Assembly (NCBI GenBank): GCA_041395105.1
Contig: JAWLBB010000010.1
Coordinates: 72,477-136,476, forward strand
Source: Opitutaceae bacterium
Lineage (GTDB): Bacteria > Verrucomicrobiota > Verrucomicrobiia > Opitutales > Opitutaceae
Direction: 5' to 3'
Length of the DNA stretch: 64,000 nt
The notes under the pieces: model-generated
Databases searched by the model: none
What the model was told of the DNA's origin: nothing
What the model saw: the letters and a program-made list of their open reading frames with translations, nothing else
Position numbers and translations under genes: made by a program
Shown here: piece after piece, positions 19,906-27,990 of the stretch
How the letters are laid out: every line of letters begins with the position of its first letter
How positions within the stretch are numbered: the first letter of the stretch is position 1

Positions 19906-21369
19906 GTGTTAACCCCTCTCCGCCTTCAGTCCCTCTTCGCTCACTTCGCGGCCCTTCTCGCCACACTGGGGGCCTTGACCGTTACCGGATGCCGGCACGA
20001 ACGGTCGGATGACGGCCGTGTGCGCATCGTCTATTGGGAAAAATGGACAGGGGCCGAAGCGGTTGCCATGCAGGAAGTGGTCGATCGTTTCAACGTATCC
20101 CAGGACCGCATTTTCGTCGAATACCTCGCCGTATCCCAAATCGACCGGAAGACGATCGTGGCCACGGCCGGCGGCGATCCGCCGGATGTGGCCGGAATCT
20201 GGCTTGCCCAGGTCGCCACCTTTGCCGACAACAGCGCACTCACTCCGATGGGCCGGTTCATCGAAGCCGACGGCATGACCGTGGAGGGATTTCTCTCACG
20301 TTACGAACCGATCTACGCCGACATGTGCCTTAATGCCGGGCACGTTTACGCCCTGCCTTCGACGCCGGCAACCCTGGCGCTCCACTGGAACAAGACCCTC
20401 TTTCGTGAAGCCGGTCTCGATCCCGAACGCCCACCCCGCACCCTGGCCGAACTCGACGACTACGCCCGCCGCCTGACCAAGCGTGACCCACAAACCGGCG
20501 ACATCACCCAACTCGGCTTCCTTCCCCAGGAACCCGGATGGTGGCCCTGGGCCTTCTTTCCCTGGTTCGGCGGCAGCCTCTTCGATGAAAACGGGGAGGT
20601 TTCTCTCGGCACCGATCCGGTAAACCTGCAGGCGATGGAGTGGGTTCGCGGCTATACCGTCGAGTATGGGCTCGACGACATCCGGCGCTTTACCAGCGGA
20701 TTCGGGTCCTTTGCCTCTCCCCAATTCGGATTCTTCTCGCGGCGGGTCGCCATGGTCTTCCAGGGGGTCTGGTTCGACAACTACATGAGCCAGTTTGCTC
20801 CCGGCCTCGATTACGGTGTCGCGCCCTGGCCGGAGGCCGGAGGCGGCGCCCCCGGCGCCCCCTTCGCGGTGGCGGACGCCGACATGCTCGTCATTCCCCG
20901 TGGAACCCGCCACCCGCGTGAGGCCTGGGAATTCGTCAAGTATGTCAATTCGGAGAACCCCGCGGCGGAGAGCAAGGATGAGTTGGGCGGGATGGAACTG
21001 CTCTGCCTGCTCCAGGCCAAAAATTCTCCGCTGCGGCTGTGGAGCCCCTATTTTCTGCGGGCCCACCCGCATCCCTACATCGAAGTCTTCCGCGAACTGG
21101 CCCAGAGTCCGCGGGTGACCCACATTCCTTTGGTCGGCGTCTGGCAGGAATACTTCCGGGAAATCCAAACCGTCTTTGATCGTATCCGGCTTCTGGATGT
21201 AGAACCGGCCGCCGGCCTGGCTTACGCCCACGCCCGCATCGCCCGGAGCTGGGATCGGCACCGGACGTCGCTCGAACGCCAACGGCGGGCGGCGGCACGA
21301 GCAGGCGCAGTCGACGACCCAACGCAACCTGACATGCTCGAATCCACATCTACAGGAGAACATCCATGA
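19906..21369 (+). CDS. Carbohydrate ABC transporter substrate-binding lipoprotein (family 1)
   Basis: A 487-aa extracellular solute-binding protein. The N terminus is a lipoprotein signal (hydrophobic stretch then VTGC, Cys29), so it is probably anchored in the periplasm. The mature start VRIVYWEKWTGAEAVAMQEVVDRFN, the hinge region GGDPPDVAGIWLAQVATFA, PSTPATLALHWNKTLFREAGL and IPRGTRHPREAWEFVKYV are typical of sugar-binding family 1 (maltose/UgpB-like). It overlaps the first permease gene by 4 bp (ATGA) and is coupled with it. The ligand is unknown. The start codon is GTG at 19906, just before the hydrophobic leader. Confidence 0.9.
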   Translation: MLTPLRLQSLFAHFAALLATLGALTVTGCRHERSDDGRVRIVYWEKWTGAEAVAMQEVVDRFNVSQDRIFVEYLAVSQIDRKTIVATAGGDPPDVAGIWLAQVATFADNSALTPMGRFIEADGMTVEGFLSRYEPIYADMCLNAGHVYALPSTPATLALHWNKTLFREAGLDPERPPRTLAELDDYARRLTKRDPQTGDITQLGFLPQEPGWWPWAFFPWFGGSLFDENGEVSLGTDPVNLQAMEWVRGYTVEYGLDDIRRFTSGFGSFASPQFGFFSRRVAMVFQGVWFDNYMSQFAPGLDYGVAPWPEAGGGAPGAPFAVADADMLVIPRGTRHPREAWEFVKYVNSENPAAESKDELGGMELLCLLQAKNSPLRLWSPYFLRAHPHPYIEVFRELAQSPRVTHIPLVGVWQEYFREIQTVFDRIRLLDVEPAAGLAYAHARIARSWDRHRTSLERQRRAAARAGAVDDPTQPDMLESTSTGEHP

Positions 21370-22265
21370 CCCGGGGTGAATGGCGCAGTCTGCGGGTGGG
21401 CCTCGGATTCACCAGCCTCTGGATCATCGGACTTGGGGTTTTCACGCTCTACCCGGTTGCCGCATCGCTCTTTTACAGCTTCTGCGACTACTCCATCCTG
21501 CAGCGCCCGGTCTGGGCCGGCCTCGACAACTTCCGCACCATGGCGGGAGACGATGTCTTCTGGATCTCGCTGAAAAACACCCTCATCTTCGCCGGCTTCT
21601 CCGTGCCCCTCGGTCTCGTCGTCTCGCTTTCCCTCGCCCTGCTCCTCAATCATGAAGTCCGGGGTCGGGCCGTCTTCCGCACCGTTTTCTACCTTCCCTC
21701 GATCGTCCCCATCGTTGCCTCCTCCATGCTCTGGATGTGGATTTTCAACGGCCAGTACGGCGTGCTCAACTGGATCCTCGGTCCGCTCTTCGGCCTCTGG
21801 GGCGGCAATCCACCGGCCTGGCTGGGAGACCCGAACTGGTCCAAGCCCGCCCTCATCCTGATGAGTCTTTGGGGAGTGGGCAACTCGACGATCATCTACC
21901 TTGCCGGCCTCCAGGACGTCCCCAGGGAGTTCTACGAATCCGCATCGATCGACGGAGCCAACAACTGGCAGCGCTTCTGGCACATCACCCTGCCGATGAT
22001 CTCGCCCGTCATCTACTTCAATGTCGTCATGGGCATCATCGGGTCCCTCCAGGTCTTCACCCAGGTCTTCGTCATGACCGGCGGCACCGACGGCGGACCC
22101 GCCCGCTCGACCCTCTTCTATGCCCTTTACCTCTTCTCCACCGCCTTCTACGACCTGCGGATGGGCTATGCCTCCTCCATGGCATGGATCCTCTTCCTGC
22201 TCATTGCGGGCCTGACCCTGATCGCCACCCGGATCGCCAACCGCCGGGTTCACTATTCAACCTGA
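21366..22265 (+). CDS. Carbohydrate ABC transporter permease, MalF/UgpA type
   Basis: A 299-aa inner-membrane permease with about six transmembrane helices. The first is GLGFTSLWIIGLGVFTLYPV and the last is WILFLLIAGLTLIATRI. The cytoplasmic EAA loop that contacts the ATPase is FYESASIDGANNWQRFWHIT. It sits between the binding lipoprotein (4-bp overlap) and the second permease (13-bp gap), so the three form one operon. It would pair with the MalG-type subunit next door and with a shared ATPase encoded elsewhere (no MsmK/UgpC-like gene in the window). Confidence 0.93.
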   Translation: MTRGEWRSLRVGLGFTSLWIIGLGVFTLYPVAASLFYSFCDYSILQRPVWAGLDNFRTMAGDDVFWISLKNTLIFAGFSVPLGLVVSLSLALLLNHEVRGRAVFRTVFYLPSIVPIVASSMLWMWIFNGQYGVLNWILGPLFGLWGGNPPAWLGDPNWSKPALILMSLWGVGNSTIIYLAGLQDVPREFYESASIDGANNWQRFWHITLPMISPVIYFNVVMGIIGSLQVFTQVFVMTGGTDGGPARSTLFYALYLFSTAFYDLRMGYASSMAWILFLLIAGLTLIATRIANRRVHYST

Positions 22266-22278
22266 AGGGCGGGCACCG

Positions 22279-23454
22279 ATGCTGAAACTCACACCCACCG
22301 GTCGCTTCGCCGTCTATGCCGGACTCGGCCTCGGCACGATTCTCTTCGCCTTCCCGCTGGTCTGGATGATTCTGACCTCCCTCAAGCCGATCGAGCAGAC
22401 CATGGTATTTCCGCCCAAGTGGCTGCCCATGGCCTATACCGTGGTCTGGGACAACCAGCCGGTCGAAGTAACCCTCGATGAACGCATCGAAGTACCCAGC
22501 GTCCTGGTCGAGCAGACCGCCGGACAGAGAGCCGGGCAACGCACCCTCGTCACCGTCCAGCGATACGACCCCAATGACCCGAACTTCCAGTTGATCCGAA
22601 AGGCGGAACCGGGCTGGTGGCTGGTGAGCGAACGCAGCGATTCCATCACCCTGAAGGCCGAGCTCCGGCGCGATGTTGTTCCTGAGGAAGCCATCCGTTC
22701 CCAGTTCAAATTCCGCTGGAACAATTACCCCAAAGCACTCGCTACCATGGGCGGGCGCCAATTGGCCGAAGTCGAGGGAACCCTCAAATCCGGAGCAGCC
22801 GAAGCCAAACCGGTTGGCTTCGGGACCTTCCTGCTCAACACCGTCATTGTCTGCGTCTTCGGGGTCCTTGGCTCCGTTCTGTCCAACGCCCTGATCGCCT
22901 ATGGCTTCGCCCGGGTGCGCTGGCGAGGGCGTGATGTCTTCTTCGGATTGACCCTCGCCACCATGATGATCCCATTCCCGGTCCTGATGGTCCCTCTTTA
23001 CGGGGTCTTCAAATCACTGGGGTGGATCGGCACCCTCTACCCCCTGTGGGTGCCCTCGTTTTTCGGAAGCGCCTTCAATATCTTCCTCATGCGTCAGTTC
23101 TTCCGGACCATTCCCGAGGAATTGAGCGAGGCCGCCCGGATCGACGGGTGCAGTGAGTGGCGGATCTTCTGGCGGATCATCCTGCCCCTGAGCCGTCCGG
23201 TCCTCGCAGTGGTTGCCCTTTTCCACTTCCTCTACGCCTGGAACGATTTCCTCGGTCCCCTGCTCTACCTGACCCGCAAGGAGACCTTCACCCTGGCCCT
23301 CGCCCTGCAGAACTACCAGACCCAGCACGGCGGCGTCCAGTGGAACCACCTCATGGCGGCGAGTGCCCTGACCGTCATTCCGATCATCATCCTTTTCTTC
23401 TTCGCCCAAAAAACCTTCATCCAGGGCATCGCCACCACCGGGACGAAAGGCTAG
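22279..23454 (+). CDS. Carbohydrate ABC transporter permease, MalG/UgpE type, with large periplasmic insert
   Basis: A 391-aa permease, about 110 residues longer than usual MalG-type subunits (about 280). The first helix (GLGLGTILFAFPLVWMILTS) is followed by LKPIEQTMVFPPKWLP. An unusual hydrophilic stretch of about 110 residues then follows (roughly 55-165, including DERIEVPSVLVEQ and LVTVQRYDPNDPNF) before the normal RWNNYPKAL and FGTFLLNTVIVCV resume. Given the topology, the insert lies in the periplasm, where it could contact the binding lipoprotein. The EAA loop is ELSEAARIDGCSEWRIFWRI. It is the last gene of the operon. The substrate is unknown. Confidence 0.9.
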   Translation: MLKLTPTGRFAVYAGLGLGTILFAFPLVWMILTSLKPIEQTMVFPPKWLPMAYTVVWDNQPVEVTLDERIEVPSVLVEQTAGQRAGQRTLVTVQRYDPNDPNFQLIRKAEPGWWLVSERSDSITLKAELRRDVVPEEAIRSQFKFRWNNYPKALATMGGRQLAEVEGTLKSGAAEAKPVGFGTFLLNTVIVCVFGVLGSVLSNALIAYGFARVRWRGRDVFFGLTLATMMIPFPVLMVPLYGVFKSLGWIGTLYPLWVPSFFGSAFNIFLMRQFFRTIPEELSEAARIDGCSEWRIFWRIILPLSRPVLAVVALFHFLYAWNDFLGPLLYLTRKETFTLALALQNYQTQHGGVQWNHLMAASALTVIPIIILFFFAQKTFIQGIATTGTKG

Positions 23455-23538
23455 CGTAGTGTAAGAGGAATACCGCGTCCCAAAGCCAGATCGATCTCGA
23501 CACCCCATCAAGGCGGAATGCTGCCAGGGGACCCGGGG

Positions 23539-23709
23539 TCATCGCCCGGCTGGGCGCTTCTCCTCCCGCCGGACAGTCAAGGGCTTCTCCTGACACCCAG
23601 GACATCCATCCCCGCCTTTGCGCTTCCGTCGAAGGCCACCAAGGACAAGGAGAATCACCGTGGTGATGACCACGACAAGCGCACCGACGGTCTGCCAATC
23701 CCCCGTCAT
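23539..23709 (-). CDS. FeoB-associated Cys-rich membrane protein
   Basis: A 56-aa product whose ATG (23709) overlaps the feoB stop by 4 bp (ATGA), so it is translationally coupled to feoB. It has one transmembrane helix (TVGALVVVITTVILLVLGGL), then a basic stretch (RRKRKGG) and a CPGC pair. This layout (helix, positive residues, Cys-rich tail) is that of the small membrane proteins encoded directly after feoB in many bacteria, sometimes called FeoC-like or FeoB-associated Cys-rich proteins. A role in ferrous iron transport is likely but not demonstrated. Confidence 0.75.
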   Translation of the reverse strand: MTGDWQTVGALVVVITTVILLVLGGLRRKRKGGDGCPGCQEKPLTVRREEKRPAGR

Positions 23710-25844
23710 GTCCCCAAACCCAGGCTGTATCCGACCTGGTAAATGATCAGGGACAGCACATAGGCCGTTCCGGTCATATAGCCGATCTGGAAGAGCGGCC
23801 ATCGCCAGCTGTTCGTTTCCCGTTTGACGATCGCCACGGTGCTCATGCACTGCATGGCAAAAACGTAAAAGACCATCAGAGTGAAGCAAACCAGCGGCGT
23901 GAAAAGCGGTGCCCCGTCCGGCCAGTTCGCGTCGAGCAACGCTTCCCGGAGCGGCAGGATCGCTTCATCGTTCTCCTGGTCCACGCTGAAGACCACCGCC
24001 AGAGAACTGACGAAAACCTCCCGGGCGGCAAACGAAGCCACCAGCCCTATCCCGATCCGCCAGTCAAAGCCCAACGGCTCGATCAGCGGCTCGATGGCAT
24101 GGCCGATCCGTCCGGAAAAACTGTGGGCGACCGCCTCCGCCGAGTTCGCCGTCTCCGGTGCCTTGGGATAAGACGAGAGGAACCAGAGGACAATGGAAAG
24201 ACCGAGGATGATCGTGCCCGCCTTCCGCAGAAAGAGGTAGGATCGATCAAGCATCTGCAATGCCACGTTGCGCAGCGAAGGACGGCGGTAGGGCGGCAGC
24301 TCGATGATCATCAAGGACGGCTCCCCCCTCATGAGGAACCGCTTGAAGAGCCAGGCAAAACCAAATGCCGCTCCCGTTCCCAGGGCATACATGAAAAACA
24401 TGATCCCGACCTTGGACCAGACCGGCACCCGGTCCGAAGGAATCAGGGCAGCGATCATTAACAGATAAACGGGCATCCGGGCCGAGCAACTCATCAGCGG
24501 AGCCACCAGAATGGTGACCAGACGGTCCTTCGGGTCTTCAATCGTCCGGGTCGCCATGACGCCGGGGATCGCGCAGGCAAACGAACTGAGCAGAGGAATG
24601 AAGGACTTCCCGTTCAGCCCCACCTTACTCATCACTTTGTCCATGATGAAGGCCGCCCGGGCCATATAGCCCGATGACTCGAGGAGCCCGCTGAAGAAGA
24701 AGAGGATGAGAATCTGCGGCAGAAAGATGATGACTCCGCCCACTCCGGCGATGGCCCCGTCCACAATGAGCGACCGCAGGTCGCCCGGCGGCATCCATCC
24801 CGTGACCGCCTGGCCGAGCCGGGCGACCAGGTCATCGATCAGGTTCATCGGGTATTCCGCGAGGGTGAAGATGGAAAGAAAGAGAACCGTCATGATCGTG
24901 GCCAGAGTGATCCATCCCCAGAACGGATGAACCACCACCGCATCAATCCGGTCCGAGACCGACGGCCCCAGATCTCCCTGATTGCGAAGCACCCGGCCGC
25001 AGATCCGGGCGATCGCCTCGTAACGGTTTGTGACAATCTCCCCTCGCCAGTCGAAATTCTCTTTTTCCCACTCGGTCTCCCAGCGGTGGGTCACTTCCAG
25101 GGCACGGTCACCGACATGCTTCGATCCGGCCACTCTCACGTGGGCCTGCTCGGAAAGCATCAGGATGGCCTCCGCCCTCGCGGTCCGTCGTTCCTCACCC
25201 GGAGCGCCTTCCAGCACCGACACGATCTCGTCGATCGCGGGCTTGAGCTTGGCCGGAACCATCCAGGGCGAACGGGAGGGATCCAGCTGAACCCGGCTCA
25301 TGGCCACCTTGAGCCCGAGCAGTCCTTTTCCGGAGTTGGCCTGACAAGCCACTACGGGAACGCCCAGCGCTTCCTCAAGGGCCTGCTGATCAATGGTCAG
25401 CCCCTTGCGTTCGACTTCATCGATCATGTTGAGCACGACAAGGGTCGGCAGCCCGAGATCGATCACCTGAGATACCAGGTAGAGACTGCGCTCCAAGTTG
25501 CTGGCGTCGACCACGCAGACCACCCGGTCCGGTCTCTCCGTGTCTGCCCGTCGCCCGAGGAGGACATCGCGAAGGATGGCCTCGTCCGGAGATCGCGCGA
25601 CCAGGCTGTAGGCTCCCGGCAGGTCGATGACCCTTATGGGACGACCATGCTGGGAATAAAACTGGCCGACCTTCTTCTCCACCGTGACGCCGGGATAATT
25701 GCCAACCTTCTGGCGCATACCGGTCAGGGCGTTGAAGAGGGTGGTTTTCCCGCAGTTCGGGTTGCCGACAAAGGCGTAAACCGGTCCCTCACGCCGATCC
25801 GTCACCCGTGGGGGCACCCGACTTGATGCGACCGGTTCACTCAT
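23706..25844 (-). CDS. feoB: Ferrous iron transport protein B
   Basis: A 712-aa inner-membrane Fe(II) transporter. The N-terminal G domain has G1 GNPNCGKTT (residues 27-35), G3 DLPGAYSL, and G4 NMID. A helical GDI-like spacer follows, then the membrane domain with Gate motifs (FFFSGLLESSGYMARAAFIMD, SFACAIPGVMATRTI, and MSCSARMPVYLLMIA, whose cysteines are typical for FeoB). Length is slightly below the 750-780 aa average but complete. Its start overlaps the stop of the 81-aa feoA by 4 bp, and a small Cys-rich gene overlaps its end. The order feoA-feoA-feoB-small gene is a full Feo operon on the minus strand. Confidence 0.97.
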   Translation of the reverse strand: MSEPVASSRVPPRVTDRREGPVYAFVGNPNCGKTTLFNALTGMRQKVGNYPGVTVEKKVGQFYSQHGRPIRVIDLPGAYSLVARSPDEAILRDVLLGRRADTERPDRVVCVVDASNLERSLYLVSQVIDLGLPTLVVLNMIDEVERKGLTIDQQALEEALGVPVVACQANSGKGLLGLKVAMSRVQLDPSRSPWMVPAKLKPAIDEIVSVLEGAPGEERRTARAEAILMLSEQAHVRVAGSKHVGDRALEVTHRWETEWEKENFDWRGEIVTNRYEAIARICGRVLRNQGDLGPSVSDRIDAVVVHPFWGWITLATIMTVLFLSIFTLAEYPMNLIDDLVARLGQAVTGWMPPGDLRSLIVDGAIAGVGGVIIFLPQILILFFFSGLLESSGYMARAAFIMDKVMSKVGLNGKSFIPLLSSFACAIPGVMATRTIEDPKDRLVTILVAPLMSCSARMPVYLLMIAALIPSDRVPVWSKVGIMFFMYALGTGAAFGFAWLFKRFLMRGEPSLMIIELPPYRRPSLRNVALQMLDRSYLFLRKAGTIILGLSIVLWFLSSYPKAPETANSAEAVAHSFSGRIGHAIEPLIEPLGFDWRIGIGLVASFAAREVFVSSLAVVFSVDQENDEAILPLREALLDANWPDGAPLFTPLVCFTLMVFYVFAMQCMSTVAIVKRETNSWRWPLFQIGYMTGTAYVLSLIIYQVGYSLGLGT

Positions 25845-26086
25845 TCAATGACCGGCTCAACAAGGATTTCAGCCGCCTCCAATTTCCGGAGGGAAAGATG
25901 AAAGCCGCGCACATCGATCTCGATGGGATCCCCCAACGGCGCCAGGCGAACCACCCGCAGAAGAGTACCGGGCAGGATTCCCATTTCCCGAAGCCGCAAC
26001 GCTCCTCTCGAACCCGGGTTGAACGACCGGACCCTTCCCGATGAGCCCACCGGCAGTTCAGCCAGACTGCAGTTCAATGCACCCAT
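25841..26086 (-). CDS. feoA: FeoA domain protein (copy adjacent to feoB)
   Basis: An 81-aa SH3-like FeoA protein with ALRLREMGILPGTLLRVVRLAPLGDPIEIDVRG, the normal core of the family. FeoA is cytoplasmic and is thought to assist or regulate FeoB. It overlaps feoB by 4 bp. It lies 24 bp after a second FeoA-domain gene, so two FeoA proteins precede one FeoB. Confidence 0.92.
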   Translation of the reverse strand: MGALNCSLAELPVGSSGRVRSFNPGSRGALRLREMGILPGTLLRVVRLAPLGDPIEIDVRGFHLSLRKLEAAEILVEPVIE

Positions 26087-26110
26087 CGCGCTTCAGCAAA
26101 ATCCCTCCGA

Positions 26111-26359
26111 TCAGAGATCGCAGGAAAGCCGCTCCACCTGGATCCTGCCGGCCACCGCACCGTTAAGCGCCACCTTGGTCCCGCACACCTGGCAGACAAT
26201 CCGTGAACCGCCCGAAACCCTCCGGATGACGGCCTGTTCACAGAAACCCAACTCACGGAGGCGGGTGTGCACCTCCTTTGACCCACTCAACGAAACCACC
26301 CGGACATCCTCCCCTTCGGGTATGTCCTGAAGCGAAACCGGTGCGTTTGTCTTTGGCAT
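26111..26359 (-). CDS. FeoA domain protein (first copy)
   Basis: An 82-aa FeoA-like protein. It keeps the fold (LQDIPEGEDVRVVSLSG, TRLRELGFCEQAVIRRVSG, TKVALNGAVAGRIQVERL) but differs from its neighbour. Three cysteines stand out (GFCEQ, IVCQVCG), which the 81-aa FeoA lacks. They might bind iron or a cofactor, or stabilise the fold. It is the first gene of the Feo operon. I prefer ATG at 26359; a GTG at 26374 would add five residues. Confidence 0.85.
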   Translation of the reverse strand: MPKTNAPVSLQDIPEGEDVRVVSLSGSKEVHTRLRELGFCEQAVIRRVSGGSRIVCQVCGTKVALNGAVAGRIQVERLSCDL

Positions 26360-26440
26360 TTGAGGGGAATTCACTGAGATAAGGGATGTGAAGGCAATTG
26401 AGACTCGATTTCAATAAGAAACTGAAGCCAAACCGACGCG

Positions 26441-27334
26441 GTGTCATTCGATCCCTCCTATTCTTCTCCAGCCGACGCCCCGACCCACGTTTGGCAGGGT
26501 ATCTGTCGGCTACTTCGATTTCTCCCGTCACTGTCGCTCGATGCCCCCCTGGTCTGCCTGGGATGGCTTCTGCTCTTTGCCCGTATCGGTGGGGTTCACC
26601 TGTCTCCGGGCGGTCCGGTCGTCCTCTTTCTCTCCGTCTGGCTCGCCTACGCAGCCGATCGCTGGTTCGACACCTGGAGAATCCGCTCCCCGGCCTTCGC
26701 CACCGACCGGCATGCCTTTTCCGTCCGTCACAGACGCGCCATTGCTGCCATCTGGATCGCCGTCCTCAGTCTGGCCATGACCCTCGCCTTCGCGACTCTG
26801 GATCGCGATCATCTCCTGCGCGGGTTTGTCCTTCTGGGTGGCGTTCTCACCTACTTTGCAGCCGTTCACCTTGGTCCACCCCGCCTGCGGAGGTCCATCC
26901 CCAAGGAACCGGTCACCGCCCTCGTCCTGGTCTCTGGGATCCGGGTTTTTCTGCCTCACGGCTCCCCACCCTTCCCTCTGTTGATCGGAATCGGTCTTCT
27001 CTTTCTCGGCAACTGCCTGCTCATCGCGGCATGGGAAGCCCACTCGGATCGTCACCACCGATTTGCATCCATGGCCGTCAACGTTCCCTTCAGCTTGCCG
27101 GCAACCCGGTCCCTTCTGTGGGCCCTGCTCGCGATGGCTCTTCTTTCCCCGGTCTTCCTTGAGCACCCTTCCACCCTGATCGGCCTGCCCATCGGCCTGA
27201 GCGCCGCTCTCCTGCTTGTCCTGGACCGAACCTCGGCGCGGGTTCCCCCCGCCATTCTGCGATCGCTGGCCGACATCTCCCTGATGACTCCCTGGCTCCT
27301 TTGGCTCGGCCTGGGATTGACGGCACTTTTCTGA
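26441..27334 (+). CDS. Polytopic membrane protein of unknown function
   Basis: A 297-aa integral inner-membrane protein with about eight hydrophobic segments (for example PLVCLGWLLLFARIGGV, AIAAIWIAVLSLAMTLAFAT, LLIGIGLLFLGNCLLIAAW, LLWALLAMALLSPVFL). A charged loop YAADRWFDTWRIRS after the second helix faintly recalls the aspartate-rich loop of UbiA prenyltransferases, but the second Asp-rich motif is not evident, so I do not assign that role. It is coupled to the following methyltransferase (TGATG overlap), suggesting a joint pathway. It is divergent from the Feo operon. Confidence 0.6.
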   Translation: MSFDPSYSSPADAPTHVWQGICRLLRFLPSLSLDAPLVCLGWLLLFARIGGVHLSPGGPVVLFLSVWLAYAADRWFDTWRIRSPAFATDRHAFSVRHRRAIAAIWIAVLSLAMTLAFATLDRDHLLRGFVLLGGVLTYFAAVHLGPPRLRRSIPKEPVTALVLVSGIRVFLPHGSPPFPLLIGIGLLFLGNCLLIAAWEAHSDRHHRFASMAVNVPFSLPATRSLLWALLAMALLSPVFLEHPSTLIGLPIGLSAALLLVLDRTSARVPPAILRSLADISLMTPWLLWLGLGLTALF

Positions 27335-27990
27335 TGCCCTCCAATCCGTCGTTCTGTCGCCTCGCCCGGCACTACGAACTGCTCGAGTCACTCGCTTTCG
27401 GCCCCTGTCTGCACCGCGCGCGCACAGCCTGGATCGACCGTTTGGCCGGCGCCGGATCCATCCTCCTCCTCGGTGACGGCAACGGGCGTTTCCTCAGCGA
27501 CCTGGTGCGAGCAAACCGCGGCGCCCGCATCGTATCGATCGACTCGAGCCCGGCCATGCTTGATCGAGCCCGCCAACGTATCCGCCAGTCAGATGTCCGT
27601 GCCTTCGATCGGATCGAATGGCGTTGCGCCGATCTTCTCGACATCCCTCTCCCGGCAGGGAGCTTCGACGCCGTCGTCGCGCACTTTTTCCTAGACTGCT
27701 TCACCGAAATCGAAGTCACCCGAATCCTTGCCAAGGTCAACGCCTCGCTCACCTCCCGCGGGCGCTGGTTCTGGTCGGATTTCGTAATCCCCGAAGCAGG
27801 CCCCGGACGGATCATCGCCCCGACGGTTGTTCGACTGCTCTACCTGTTCTTCCGCGGGCAGACCGGCCTCCATGCCCGCGAACTCCCGCCACTCGACCGT
27901 CTGCGCGGAACGGCCGGGCTGCGCGTCACCCACACCAGGAGTCTCCTCTGCGGAATTCTCAGATCATCCATCTGGGACCGAACGGACTGA
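27334..27990 (+). CDS. Class I SAM-dependent methyltransferase
   Basis: A 218-aa enzyme. Motif I is ILLLGDGNGRFLSDLV, a glycine-poor variant of the AdoMet-binding loop. The acidic residue ending strand beta2 is in IVSIDSSPAMLDRARQRI, motif II is around RCADLLDIPLPAGSFDAVVAHFFLDCF, and the later strand is RWFWSDFVIPEAG. The substrate is unknown. The start is ATG at 27334, overlapping the membrane protein stop (TGATG), so the two are coupled. Its 3' end overlaps the convergent glpD by 27 bp. Confidence 0.8.
   Translation: MPSNPSFCRLARHYELLESLAFGPCLHRARTAWIDRLAGAGSILLLGDGNGRFLSDLVRANRGARIVSIDSSPAMLDRARQRIRQSDVRAFDRIEWRCADLLDIPLPAGSFDAVVAHFFLDCFTEIEVTRILAKVNASLTSRGRWFWSDFVIPEAGPGRIIAPTVVRLLYLFFRGQTGLHARELPPLDRLRGTAGLRVTHTRSLLCGILRSSIWDRTD

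Noticed and set aside
24927..25826. 299-aa frame opposite feoB
   Set aside because: Antisense shadow; the FeoB G domain is clear on the other strand.
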